Shown in pieces: positions 1 through 7,742 of a stretch of 22,436 nucleotides of DNA. A model generated the notes under the pieces. It did not search any database. It was given only the letters and a program-made list of their open reading frames with translations, and had not been told where the DNA came from. Origin of the DNA: JBCCSZ01 sp039199225. Lineage in GTDB: Bacteria; Bacteroidota; Bacteroidia; Chitinophagales; Saprospiraceae. Each line of letters begins with the position of its first letter. The first letter of the stretch is position 1. The position numbers were made by a program, and so were the translations under genes. Where the stretch lies: positions 1-22,436 of the forward strand of contig JBCCSZ010000103.1 of the NCBI GenBank assembly GCA_039199225.1. The letters run 5' to 3'.

Positions 1-141
1 AAAGTTGTAAAATATCGATTATAGAAGAAAACAGAGAGAGAGAAAACCTATGATTCACACATAAAATAGAACATTGAGCTATATTTAAGAGAATAGAAGG
101 GTTAATCTTTTATTAAAGTGTAACATTCATATCCCATCCAC

Positions 142-174
142 ATTGCATTATTTGTTTAATAGTTACTAAATTTG
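142..174 (+). promoter_or_regulatory. Candidate Bacteroidota-type promoter in the left intergenic region
   Basis: TAAATTTG at 167-174 matches the Bacteroidota -7 consensus TAnnTTTG. ATTG at 142-145 lies 21 nt upstream and could be the -33 element. It would drive the thioredoxin-like gene at 335 with a long 5' leader of roughly 150 nt. The rest of 1-334 is AT-rich and contains no convincing gene; a short AG dinucleotide run sits at 33-42. The motif match is seen directly; promoter activity is inferred. Confidence 0.4.
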
Positions 175-334
175 TTAAATGGCTTTCAAAATTGATTATA
201 TCATAGACCACGCGATGAAAAATTAACTAAACGACTGAATACCCGGAAGTTGCAAGAGATTTTTCAGCCAACGCAAATGTCGATCGCATCAATTGTCTAG
301 CCTTACTACTTAAGTACTACACGAATCAACTAAG

Positions 335-919
335 ATGAAAAAAAGGGTTTTTCTGTGCATCGGGCTTCTCATTGTGCTTTTTGTAGCCTCTGCGTTCCAC
401 TTTCAAACGGACGATGAGGTCTCGGTCGACTCTGCCATTAATTGGGTCAGTTGGGACGAAGTGACTGCACAAATGAGTGCAGAAAACAACGATAAAAAAA
501 TCTTTGTATACATCCATCGCGATTTCTGCGCCTGGTGCGAAAAAATGGAAAAAACAACTTTCTCAGACCCCTTCATCGTCAAATACATCAACGAAAATTT
601 CTATCCGGTCAAGTTCAACCTCGAACATCCTGATGCCGTCGAATACCGAAATAAGACTTACAAATTGGTCAAATCATCCGGAAGAACTTACCACGAGCTG
701 GCTTCTTACCTCACCATGGGTAGCCTGGGTACGCCTTCTAGTGTTTTCCTGGGCGAAGATGGAGAAGTGCTGCAGCCGCTAAATGGCTACAAAGATCAAA
801 TCACTTTTGAAATCATTATGACTTATTACGGCGAAAACCATTTCACCAACACCCCTTGGTCAATGTACAAGGAGAGCTATGTACCTTTCGCCAAAAAGAA
901 GCTAATTTCGGTCGATTAA
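335..919 (+). CDS. Secreted or membrane-anchored thioredoxin-fold protein (CxxC)
   Basis: This 194-residue protein starts with a basic n-region and a hydrophobic stretch (about residues 4-22), so it is exported or anchored in the inner membrane facing the periplasm. The remainder reads as a thioredoxin fold. A beta strand ends at residue 60 and is followed by the redox motif CAWC (Cys65, Cys68). The cis-proline loop LGTPSS is near residue 134, followed by a VFLGEDG strand-turn. This resembles the DUF255/thioredoxin_7 type rather than classical TrxA, with a long insertion between motif and cis-Pro. The likely role is periplasmic thiol-disulfide chemistry; no substrate can be named. It stands alone and converges on the minus-strand ATPase gene with a gap of 31 bp. 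The ATG at 335 gives a well-formed signal sequence, so the start is secure. Confidence 0.8.
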   Translation: MKKRVFLCIGLLIVLFVASAFHFQTDDEVSVDSAINWVSWDEVTAQMSAENNDKKIFVYIHRDFCAWCEKMEKTTFSDPFIVKYINENFYPVKFNLEHPDAVEYRNKTYKLVKSSGRTYHELASYLTMGSLGTPSSVFLGEDGEVLQPLNGYKDQITFEIIMTYYGENHFTNTPWSMYKESYVPFAKKKLISVD

Positions 920-950
920 TGCAAGGCTGCTGCGGGCCAAGTTAGTCCGT

Positions 951-2510
951 TTAGAACCAACCAGACTTTCGACGGCGGCTGCTGGTTCGAATGCCCAAAG
1001 CGCCCAAAATCCCACGGGTAATTTCTCTCACCACCGTCCTACCGGCCGAACTGTTCAACATCCGCTCCACTGTTCCCTTTTCGCTTCGACGCGACCGACT
1101 GCTGCGCCCTTTCTCCCGCTGCTTCTTTAGTTTCTCCTGATGTTCCTGTTCCTGGGCCAATTCGATTTTCTCACTGAGAATCTCGTAAGCACTCTCTCGA
1201 TCGATGTCCTCATTGTACTTATCGATCAAGGTAGATTGGCTGATGAAGTGATCAATTTCCGATTTAGATAAGACATCCATCCGGGATTGGGGCGCGCGCA
1301 GCATCGTATGCGCCAAGGGTGTAGGAATGCCCTTCTCATTGAGGGTCGTCACCAAGGCTTCACCGATACCCAATTCGGTAAGGACCTTGTCGGTTTTATA
1401 AAATTCCGTTTCTGGGTAATTCTGTGCCGTCAAACGAATGGCCTTGCGATCCTTGGCAGTAAAAGCTCGAAGCGCATGCTGAATTTTGAGACCCAATTGG
1501 CTGAGGACTGCATCCGGGACGTCCGTCGGATTTTGTGTTACAAAGAACAATCCTACCCCCTTGGAGCGAATCAGCTTGACAATAGACTCGATCTGATCCA
1601 TCAAAGCATCGGATGCCTTTTCGAATATGAGGTGTGCCTCGTCGATAAAAATAACCAGCTTGGGAGCTTCCAGGTCGCCTTCTTCCGGAAAGGTGGCATA
1701 AACTTCGGCCAGCATCTGCAACATGAAGGTAGAAAACAACTTAGGCTTGTCCTGAATGTCGGTCAATCGAATGATTGAAACCGTGCCTTTTCCTTCTTCA
1801 TCAATGCGGCAGAGATCGTCTACATCAAAAGAGTGTTCGCCAAAGAAGCGATCAGCACCTTGCTGCTCCAATTCGACGATCCGGCGAAGGATGGCACCCG
1901 TCGATGCGGTAGAAATCCGGCCATAGTCCTTTTCAAAATCTTCCTTGCCCTCGCCAGTGGCCCATTGCAGTACCTTCTTGAAATCCTTCAAATCCAAAAG
2001 GGACAGGCGGTTATCGTCGCAGTATTTAAAAACCACAGACACGATACCAGACTGCGTTTCGTTGAGTTCCAATATCTTGGAAAAAAGCACCGGCCCGAAT
2101 TCTGTTACAGTCGCCCGCAGGCGGGCTCCTTTTTCATCCGATAAGGTCAGAAACTCCACCGGACTGCCCGAAGCATCAAATGGCAAACCGATTTTTTCGT
2201 GCCGCTCATCGATCTTTGGGTGTCCATTACTCGGTACAGCAATACCACTTAGATCACCTTTGACATCCATCAACAAAACCGGAACCGAGCGAGCCGACAA
2301 TTGCTCCGCCAAAATTTGTAGGGTTTTGGTTTTACCTGATCCAGTTGCTCCGGCAATCAACCCATGCCGATTCATCATTTTCAGGGGAATCCGCACCAGG
2401 GTATCCGTCATCACCTCTCCATCCAGCATGGCTGCCCCAAGATTGATGAATTTCCCTTTGAAATCATATCCTTGATTGATCGTGTCGATGAAATTTTCTT
2501 TGTTCGTCAT
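951..2510 (-). CDS. HerA-like ATPase, DUF853 / YjgR family
   Basis: From the ATG at 2510 the product is 519 residues, close to the roughly 500 of E. coli YjgR. The frame stays open upstream to 2624, but that extension overlaps the preceding gene and lacks family-like sequence. The Walker A motif GATGSGKT is at residues 54-61 (Lys60). The Walker B strand LVIFIDEAH has Asp290-Glu291. A conserved MDVKGDLSG segment follows strand 2. The C-terminus is a basic, charged linker and then a short Gly/Ile/Leu-rich tail, as in YjgR proteins. The family belongs to the FtsK-HerA superfamily of hexameric DNA-translocating ATPases; the exact biological role of DUF853 is not established. It lies 40 bp downstream of the endonuclease gene on the same strand, so the two are probably co-transcribed. 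Confidence 0.88.
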   Translation of the reverse strand: MTNKENFIDTINQGYDFKGKFINLGAAMLDGEVMTDTLVRIPLKMMNRHGLIAGATGSGKTKTLQILAEQLSARSVPVLLMDVKGDLSGIAVPSNGHPKIDERHEKIGLPFDASGSPVEFLTLSDEKGARLRATVTEFGPVLFSKILELNETQSGIVSVVFKYCDDNRLSLLDLKDFKKVLQWATGEGKEDFEKDYGRISTASTGAILRRIVELEQQGADRFFGEHSFDVDDLCRIDEEGKGTVSIIRLTDIQDKPKLFSTFMLQMLAEVYATFPEEGDLEAPKLVIFIDEAHLIFEKASDALMDQIESIVKLIRSKGVGLFFVTQNPTDVPDAVLSQLGLKIQHALRAFTAKDRKAIRLTAQNYPETEFYKTDKVLTELGIGEALVTTLNEKGIPTPLAHTMLRAPQSRMDVLSKSEIDHFISQSTLIDKYNEDIDRESAYEILSEKIELAQEQEHQEKLKKQREKGRSSRSRRSEKGTVERMLNSSAGRTVVREITRGILGALGIRTSSRRRKSGWF

Positions 2511-2550
2511 TTTTTTAGGTGATTTTATACAATGTTTGGGTATGGCGTCT

Positions 2551-3486
2551 TTATTTCTGCTTATTCCATTTTTCAAGTCGTAGATCGAATTTTTTATTGC
2601 TGGCCGGCCAAAGCTCCATATCAAAGGTACGCTCCAAATAATCTTGATCCTCCTCGTTCAATAAGTTTGGAAAAAAGTCGATGCCCGTCAACTGCTCCAC
2701 CTCGTCGATAGAGGTCGCATATTTGGAAAGCGGTTGATCGCTCACCTCATTGGGAATCACGAAGGCAATCCCCTTGTATTCGGGCTCGTCTACATCCAAC
2801 AGCACCTTGTAAAAAGCATCGGGGACCGACACCTTGTTGTTGCCAATTTGTTCTCGGACACCTTTGGTCAGCACGGGTCCTGTGACAATATATAAATGTT
2901 TGAATTTTTTCACCCAATTCCGAGTGTTTTCCTCTAGTTCCCGCCAAATACCCGAATTGAAATTCCGAATCTGCGGACTGATGTTGCTCATAAAGAAGGT
3001 TTCGGACATGGATTGCTCCGAAAAGGCCATATCGCCGGCTGGCACTAGATGCCCTCGGTCGTAGCCCGTTCTGGAATAATCTCTGGTGGAAGCACTGGCT
3101 TTGCGCACCTTTGGATCGGGCCGAAAGTTATTGGTTCGCTCCACAAAAGGAGGATACAATTGCTTTTTAAACAGTTCATAAGCCACCCACTCGGCCTGCT
3201 CGTGCTCCTCAGAGTAAGAAAGCGCATAATGGGCATGTTTGATGATTTGACCAGTGGTGCTGGTGGGAAAAATGCGTTCGTCTAGCTCGGGTGCTTTGGG
3301 CGCCTTGGGGCCGTCCCCAGGGGCGATGACAACGCGATCTTCGTTTTGCGCAGCGTCTGTGTTGCCTCCCATAAATTGGTTGAAGCCCCAAAATAAGCCT
3401 CCTAAAATAGCAGTAAAAAGGCCGACCCGAACGGCCATGCCACCACCTGCACTTCCTCTGCTGTGGTTTTGTCGTAATTTAGCCAT
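2551..3486 (-). CDS. Membrane-anchored DNA/RNA non-specific endonuclease (NucA/Serratia nuclease family)
   Basis: This is a 311-residue protein. A short basic N-terminus precedes one transmembrane segment at about residues 18-38, then a Pro/Ala-rich linker to about 70. The beta-beta-alpha-Me nuclease domain fills the rest. The hallmark DRGH motif is at 143-146, with His146 as general base. Asn177 and Glu185 in the FNSGIW..LE segment match the metal-ligand Asn and catalytic-site Glu of Serratia nuclease. All key residues are present, so the enzyme should be active, cutting single- and double-stranded DNA and RNA with Mg2+. With the catalytic domain after the anchor, it most likely faces the periplasm, perhaps for nucleic-acid scavenging. 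It is the first gene of a likely two-gene unit with the HerA-like ATPase. Confidence 0.9.
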   Translation of the reverse strand: MAKLRQNHSRGSAGGGMAVRVGLFTAILGGLFWGFNQFMGGNTDAAQNEDRVVIAPGDGPKAPKAPELDERIFPTSTTGQIIKHAHYALSYSEEHEQAEWVAYELFKKQLYPPFVERTNNFRPDPKVRKASASTRDYSRTGYDRGHLVPAGDMAFSEQSMSETFFMSNISPQIRNFNSGIWRELEENTRNWVKKFKHLYIVTGPVLTKGVREQIGNNKVSVPDAFYKVLLDVDEPEYKGIAFVIPNEVSDQPLSKYATSIDEVEQLTGIDFFPNLLNEEDQDYLERTFDMELWPASNKKFDLRLEKWNKQK

Positions 3487-3802
3487 GTTGAAATGTTGAG
3501 AATGGTTTGTGTTTCATGTGTTGTTTCTCTAGAATCATTTCGAGCTGCTTGGGTAAAATTAAACTAAGTTGCCGATAACAGAAGGAAATTTTGAGGGATT
3601 TTATGACAATTCCCACGATTTGCTCGTCCAGAAGTGGTTTGTCTGATCATCCTTCTGTCCGATGGCGCTTCCCCTACCCAGTTGGGAAAAGGGGGGATCG
3701 CGGGCTGGGTAATGCTTCGTTTTAAGAAACTTAACACCAATGGGTTTGTGAAACCACTAAAAGGCCCTAATTTGAGCCTTGTTGCCAATTCCAGAGATAG
3801 CC
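3487..3802. other. Divergent intergenic region with alternative inverted repeats
   Basis: This 316-bp stretch separates the minus-strand nuclease gene from the plus-strand barrel gene and should hold both promoters. I see no exact TAnnTTTG on either strand. A GC-rich patch holds TACCCAG (3675-3681) paired with CTGGGTA (3705-3711). It also holds a competing pair, TTCCC (3669-3673) with GGGAA (3684-3688). The overlapping open frames here have no protein-like features. Confidence 0.35.
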
Positions 3803-4696
3803 ATGCACCAAATGTTGTTTTCAACGAAGCATTTAACCATAGGAAAGCCTTCCAGAAAGACCTCCTCAAAACGGTCCCTGACACTTGTTTTGAGAGCCAT
3901 GTGCTTGGTGCTTGCCTTGGGCTGCGCCCAGCTTTCGTCGGCGCAATACAGTGGCGGAGCTCGATCGCTGGCTTTGGGCGGCGCAAGTGTTGGACAAACC
4001 GGAGTGGAAGCCGTCCTGGCCAATCCGGCAGGGATGGCCTTTCAATCGCAAACCGCTTTTATGCTCTTTGGCGAAAATCGCTTTGGGCTGGCAGACTTGA
4101 AGTCGGTCACAGCAGCAGCAATGATCGCTTCGGATTTGGGGCAATTTGGCATCAAAACCCACTACTTTGGTTTCGAAGGCTTCAACCGCCAACTGATCAG
4201 CCTGGGCTACGCCCGCAAGTTGTTTGAACAGTTTAGCATCGGTGGTCAGTTCGATTTTATTCAGACCCGTATTTCCGAATATGGCAGCCAATCCGTTCTC
4301 ACCTTCGAACTGGGCTTCCACTCTCGCATCCTGAAGGGCCTGCACTGGTCTGGCCACCTAATCAGTCCCATCCAAGTTGAACTGGGCGAAACAGGAGAAT
4401 TGCCAACTATCTTGCGCACGGGATTGACTTACGAAATCAACCAGCAACTGCAAGTGATCGGCGAAGTTGAAAAGGACATTGAATTTCCAATAAGATTGCG
4501 CGCCGGAATAGAATACAGCTTTTTGCAGCAAATGTTTTTTAGGGTTGGAATCGCTACAGAACCCAGCTTGCTTACTTTTGGACTGGGCTATAAACGTCCG
4601 AAAGGTTTCTCCATCGATTTGGGTGTAAATTACCATGCTAACCTGGGCTTGTCGCCAGGAATCAGCCTGTTTTATGCCATTGGAAAGCCTTCCTGA
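3803..4696 (+). CDS. Predicted outer-membrane beta-barrel protein, PorV/PorQ-like
   Basis: The product is 297 residues from the ATG at 3803. ATGs at 3812 and 3899 are alternatives, and the upstream TTG is unlikely. A hydrophobic signal segment ends in an LSSAQ cleavage-like site around residue 48. The mature start, with GGARSLALGGASVG and then LANPAGMAF, is characteristic of the PorV/PorQ and FadL-like barrel families of Bacteroidota. The remainder alternates short amphipathic strands with Gly and aromatic residues and ends in a strand-like segment. It probably sits in the outer membrane. A T9SS role, as for PorV/PorQ, is possible but not shown, and it could be a conserved barrel of unknown function. 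The stop is 17 bp before mqnB, suggesting co-transcription. Confidence 0.68.
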   Translation: MHQMLFSTKHLTIGKPSRKTSSKRSLTLVLRAMCLVLALGCAQLSSAQYSGGARSLALGGASVGQTGVEAVLANPAGMAFQSQTAFMLFGENRFGLADLKSVTAAAMIASDLGQFGIKTHYFGFEGFNRQLISLGYARKLFEQFSIGGQFDFIQTRISEYGSQSVLTFELGFHSRILKGLHWSGHLISPIQVELGETGELPTILRTGLTYEINQQLQVIGEVEKDIEFPIRLRAGIEYSFLQQMFFRVGIATEPSLLTFGLGYKRPKGFSIDLGVNYHANLGLSPGISLFYAIGKPS

Positions 4697-4713
4697 TTGC
4701 TAAATCATCGACT

Positions 4714-5391
4714 ATGAAACTCCTGATTGTTAGTGCTACTCCTTTTGAGGTTGCTCCCGTCAATGAACACCTTACGCAACATTTCAAAACCAACAAGGAA
4801 GGATTTTTACAAAGAGGACAACTGGAAGTTCAGTTGCTGTGTACGGGCGTTGGGATGACAGCTACCGCTTATGCTTTGAGTAGACAATTACAACATCAGC
4901 AGTACGACCTGATCGTCAATGCGGGCATTGCAGGTGCTTTTTCGGGAAGAGGTCTACAAATCGGCGATGTCGTATCGGTTGCCAGCGAACAATTTGCAGA
5001 TTTGGGGGTGGAAGATAGCCAAGCCAAATTTACAGATGTCCATGAAATGGCCTTGGTCGATGGGAACAGCTTTCCGTTTAGTGGGTCTAAGTTGTTGAAT
5101 CCCAGCGCCGACCAATATAAATTTCTCCCTTCAGTTGCTGCGCTGACCGTCAACAAAGTGCATGGCAGTGCAGGAAGCATTCAAAAAATCATGGAAAAAT
5201 ATCCGGCAGACATCGAAAGCATGGAGGGTGCTGCCTTTTTCTATTGTTGCCTGATGGAAAAGCAAAACTTCCTGCAAATCCGCTCTATTTCAAACGAGGT
5301 AGAAGTTCGCAATAAAGACAATTGGAACATCCCTCTGGCCATTGACAATCTGAACAAGGTATTGCTTCAAATGATGGAAATTACACAATAA
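4714..5391 (+). CDS. mqnB: Futalosine hydrolase
   Basis: This 225-residue member of the nucleoside phosphorylase/MTAN fold most resembles futalosine hydrolase. That enzyme cleaves futalosine to dehypoxanthine futalosine plus hypoxanthine in the futalosine route to menaquinone. Visible family features are the N-terminal LIVSATPFEV strand, the VNAGIAGAF glycine loop (68-76), the GDVVSV strand (84-89), IESMEGAAFF (167-176) with the substrate-contacting Met-Glu pair, and the SNEVEVRNKDNW segment (193-204) typical of MqnB. MTA/SAH nucleosidase is the main alternative, but the length and the C-terminal motif favour MqnB. It follows the barrel gene by 17 bp. No other menaquinone genes are in this window, which is common because mqn genes are often scattered in Bacteroidota. 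Confidence 0.87.
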   Translation: MKLLIVSATPFEVAPVNEHLTQHFKTNKEGFLQRGQLEVQLLCTGVGMTATAYALSRQLQHQQYDLIVNAGIAGAFSGRGLQIGDVVSVASEQFADLGVEDSQAKFTDVHEMALVDGNSFPFSGSKLLNPSADQYKFLPSVAALTVNKVHGSAGSIQKIMEKYPADIESMEGAAFFYCCLMEKQNFLQIRSISNEVEVRNKDNWNIPLAIDNLNKVLLQMMEITQ

Positions 5392-5619
5392 AAGCGGCCA
5401 TTTTCAATCACCCAAAAAGAGAATTTAGTCCCTCATTCGTTAGAATTACACCAATTTTTTTTGAATATCTCCGGTGGATTCGTAATTTCAGTAAAACAGC
5501 ACACCGATTGTATCTGGGCGCCACCCATTGGCTGCCCACTTCTACAAACAATTCTCAAACAATCATACATTTTATACTTACAAAGGCTAACCCAGTTAAC
5601 ACGACACAACACAACAAAC

Positions 5620-6165
5620 ATGCTTACATTTAGTCAAACCACTGCCGAACAACAGCTCATCAAGGGGTGTCTGAGCGGGCAACGAGCCGATCAAAAGGTA
5701 CTCTACGAACACTTTGCGCCCAAGATGTTTGGGATATGCCAACGTTATGCAGCTGGCACCTCCCAGGCAGAAGACATGCTACAGGAAGGCTTCATCAAGG
5801 TATTCAACAACCTGCATCGCTTCCGCGGCGAAGGTTCTTTTGAGGGTTGGATCAAGCGCATTTTTATCAACACTTCCATCGAATACCACCGCAAGGCCAT
5901 CCGTAAACATTTACATCTGGAGCTGACGCCACTCGATGATCCGGCGGTCTCTCCCCAAGCCATGCAAAATTTGATTTGGCGCGACCTGCTGCAACTGATC
6001 CAACAATTGCCAGTGGGCTATCGGACTGTCTTCAATCTGTATGTCATAGAAGGCTTCAGCCATCAGGAAATCAGCGAACTACTAGGCATCAGCCCAGGAA
6101 CTTCAAAGTCTCAGCTGGCCAGAGCCCGGTACATGCTTCAAAGTTTTTTAAAATCTAGAAACTAA
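5620..6165 (+). CDS. ECF-type RNA polymerase sigma factor
   Basis: The product is 181 residues from the ATG at 5620, which follows the A-rich leader usual here. An in-frame TTG at 5461 would add a 53-residue tail without sigma-like character and is rejected. Region 2 spans about residues 28-95, including the helix with AEDMLQEGFIKVF and the SFEGWIKRIFINT segment. Region 4 spans about 120-175 with a helix-turn-helix, GFSHQEISELLGIS, followed by SKSQLARAR. Length and the absence of regions 1 and 3 fit the extracytoplasmic-function group. The next gene starts within 60 bp and encodes a membrane protein, the usual sigma/anti-sigma layout. The 228-bp stretch upstream (5392-5619) shows no gene and no exact -7 consensus, so an autoregulated non-consensus promoter is possible. 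Confidence 0.92.
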   Translation: MLTFSQTTAEQQLIKGCLSGQRADQKVLYEHFAPKMFGICQRYAAGTSQAEDMLQEGFIKVFNNLHRFRGEGSFEGWIKRIFINTSIEYHRKAIRKHLHLELTPLDDPAVSPQAMQNLIWRDLLQLIQQLPVGYRTVFNLYVIEGFSHQEISELLGISPGTSKSQLARARYMLQSFLKSRN

Positions 6166-6222
6166 TAAAGTTTATGATGCCATTGATTTGAGAAAATGAT
6201 TGGCGACTTTAACAAACAAAAT

Positions 6223-6846
6223 ATGAGCAAAACAGAAAACGAATTTGATCAGCTTTTTAAAAAACATCTACAAGAGCAGGAAATTCAGCCAGAAGAACAC
6301 AATTGGGATAAAATATCGGCCCGATTGCCTGTCAATCCCTACTTACAACGCATCTTTTTGACTGTTTCCAGCTTCGCCGCAGTCCTTTTGCTGGGCTTGA
6401 TTGTAAGCTGCCTGTACCATCACTTCATTCAATCCTCCAATCAACAGCACACAGCGACAGCCTTTTCCACAGAGGCATCTCCCAAGAGCCTCAACCCTTT
6501 CGCTAAGCGACATTTCGTCATGGACATGCCCACCGATGGTCATAGCCGAGAAGATGCCATCAAGGAATTGTTGATGGAAGAAGAGGAGACGGCTGCAGAC
6601 CTTTGGCAATTCGTCACCAGCGAGGATGACCTTGGCACCCATGCATTCAATAAAGACATCATCGAAAAGGCACTTAAGCCACTGGAACAACTCCCCATTG
6701 AGGGCCTAGCCCTTCTACCGTCCAAAGCCTCTGCACCAAAGGTCAAAAGTTCTGTGGCACAGGATTCCGACCTGCGCATTTTGATTCCACTCAGGGTACT
6801 TTCGCAGGAGGAATTGGATGAGATGGTCCGTCGGGAAGGTCCCTAA
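6223..6846 (+). CDS. Single-pass membrane protein, probable anti-sigma factor of the upstream ECF sigma
   Basis: This product is 207 residues from the ATG at 6223, chosen for its A-rich leader; an ATG at 6196 would add nine residues. A charged cytoplasmic region (about 1-42) contains the segment EEHNWDKISARLP, a pattern frequent in Bacteroidota proteins encoded next to ECF sigma factors. One transmembrane segment follows at about 43-65, then an acidic, helical-looking periplasmic domain of about 140 residues. I see no zinc-binding anti-sigma HxxxCxxC motif and no FecR domain, so the assignment rests on topology and position. It starts 57 bp after the sigma stop with no terminator between, so the two are likely co-transcribed. 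A function other than sigma control remains possible. Confidence 0.62.
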   Translation: MSKTENEFDQLFKKHLQEQEIQPEEHNWDKISARLPVNPYLQRIFLTVSSFAAVLLLGLIVSCLYHHFIQSSNQQHTATAFSTEASPKSLNPFAKRHFVMDMPTDGHSREDAIKELLMEEEETAADLWQFVTSEDDLGTHAFNKDIIEKALKPLEQLPIEGLALLPSKASAPKVKSSVAQDSDLRILIPLRVLSQEELDEMVRREGP

Positions 6847-6921
6847 TCAGGAAAAGTATGCGTTTAGACAACCAATTTCGTCTCCTGTGGTTCTATTTTT
6901 ACATCCAAAGCTAAGAGAAGC

Positions 6922-7680
6922 ATGTCAATAGAAAGCCAACAAGAACTACAGGGAATCAGGGCCGCTGGAAAAGCCGTCGCCATAGCTCTCAAGAAGATGA
7001 GGGAATTTGCACGCGTCGGAATGAGTACCAAGGAACTCGATGAATATGGTTTTGAAATACTCCGTTCTTTCGGGGCAGTGCCAGCTCCCAAAAAAGATTA
7101 TGGCTTTCCGGCTTACACTTGCATCAGCCTAAACGACGAGGTTTGTCATGGCATCCCCTCCGATCAAGTCCGGCTTAAAGATGGCGACCTGGTCAACATC
7201 GATGTTTCCGCCGAGTTGGATGGTTACTACGGAGACAATGGAGGTTCCTTTGTTTTGGGTAACGACTTTCGCAACCTCAGCCCCCTGGTGGAAGCCTCCA
7301 AGGAAATACTTCGGGCAGCCATCCGCCGCATCCGCAGTCAAATGAAGGTAGCGGAGTTGGGCGGCTTTATAGAGGCAGAAGCAAAAAAGCGCGGCTACCG
7401 AGTCATCCGCAACCTATGTGGCCACGGAATCGGCCGAAAGCTACACGAAGCGCCAGCTGAAATCCCCAACTTTAGAGACCGCCGCAACCAACTCTTGTTC
7501 AAGAAAAATGCTGTGGTTGCCGTGGAAACTTTTATCTCTACCAAAGCGCGCTATGCCTATACCCAAGACGACGGCTGGACCATGAAAACCAATGACAAAA
7601 GCTTGGTTGCCCAGCATGAGCACACCCTCATCGTAACAGACGATCAACCGATCATCCTGACCGAGGAAAATGGCATTTGA
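6922..7680 (+). CDS. map: Methionine aminopeptidase, type I
   Basis: This 252-residue cytosolic metalloprotease removes the initiator methionine from nascent proteins. All five metal ligands of the pita-bread fold are present: Asp94 (NIDVSAE), Asp105 (YYGDNG), His168 (GHGIG), Glu202 (VETF) and Glu233 (EHTLIVT). The substrate-contacting His76 lies in VCHGIP. The length matches a type Ia enzyme with no zinc-finger extension and without the type II insertion. It is 75 bp downstream of the anti-sigma-like gene and may have its own promoter, although none matches the consensus exactly. It converges on folC with a 62-bp gap that contains a hairpin. In many Bacteroidota map sits in the ribosomal-protein cluster; this is a stand-alone copy, so a second map elsewhere is plausible. 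Confidence 0.95.
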   Translation: MSIESQQELQGIRAAGKAVAIALKKMREFARVGMSTKELDEYGFEILRSFGAVPAPKKDYGFPAYTCISLNDEVCHGIPSDQVRLKDGDLVNIDVSAELDGYYGDNGGSFVLGNDFRNLSPLVEASKEILRAAIRRIRSQMKVAELGGFIEAEAKKRGYRVIRNLCGHGIGRKLHEAPAEIPNFRDRRNQLLFKKNAVVAVETFISTKARYAYTQDDGWTMKTNDKSLVAQHEHTLIVTDDQPIILTEENGI

Positions 7681-7690
7681 TACGAACTTT

Positions 7691-7717
7691 CGAATGGTTT
7701 TCAACGAAGACCATTTG
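7691..7717. terminator. Hairpin between convergent map and folC
   Basis: The stem is formed by CGAATGGTTTT (7691-7701) and AAGACCATTTG (7707-7717), with two G-U wobbles on the plus-strand transcript and a 5-nt loop. It lies between two converging stop codons, where a shared terminator is expected. There is no U-tract on either side, so intrinsic termination would be weak. Confidence 0.35.
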
Positions 7718-7742
7718 TTGGCCACCTTAAATTAATTGCCTG

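Noticed and set aside
33..42. AG dinucleotide run
   Set aside because: Five units only; too short to be meaningful as a repeat or phase-variation tract.
3634..4227. Plus-strand frame of 197 codons overlapping the barrel gene
   Set aside because: It has no signal, domain or family-like sequence, and overlaps a frame with clear signal peptide and barrel features.
5461..5619. N-terminal extension of the sigma factor from a TTG
   Set aside because: The extra 53 residues do not resemble sigma factors, and a good ATG with an A-rich leader follows.
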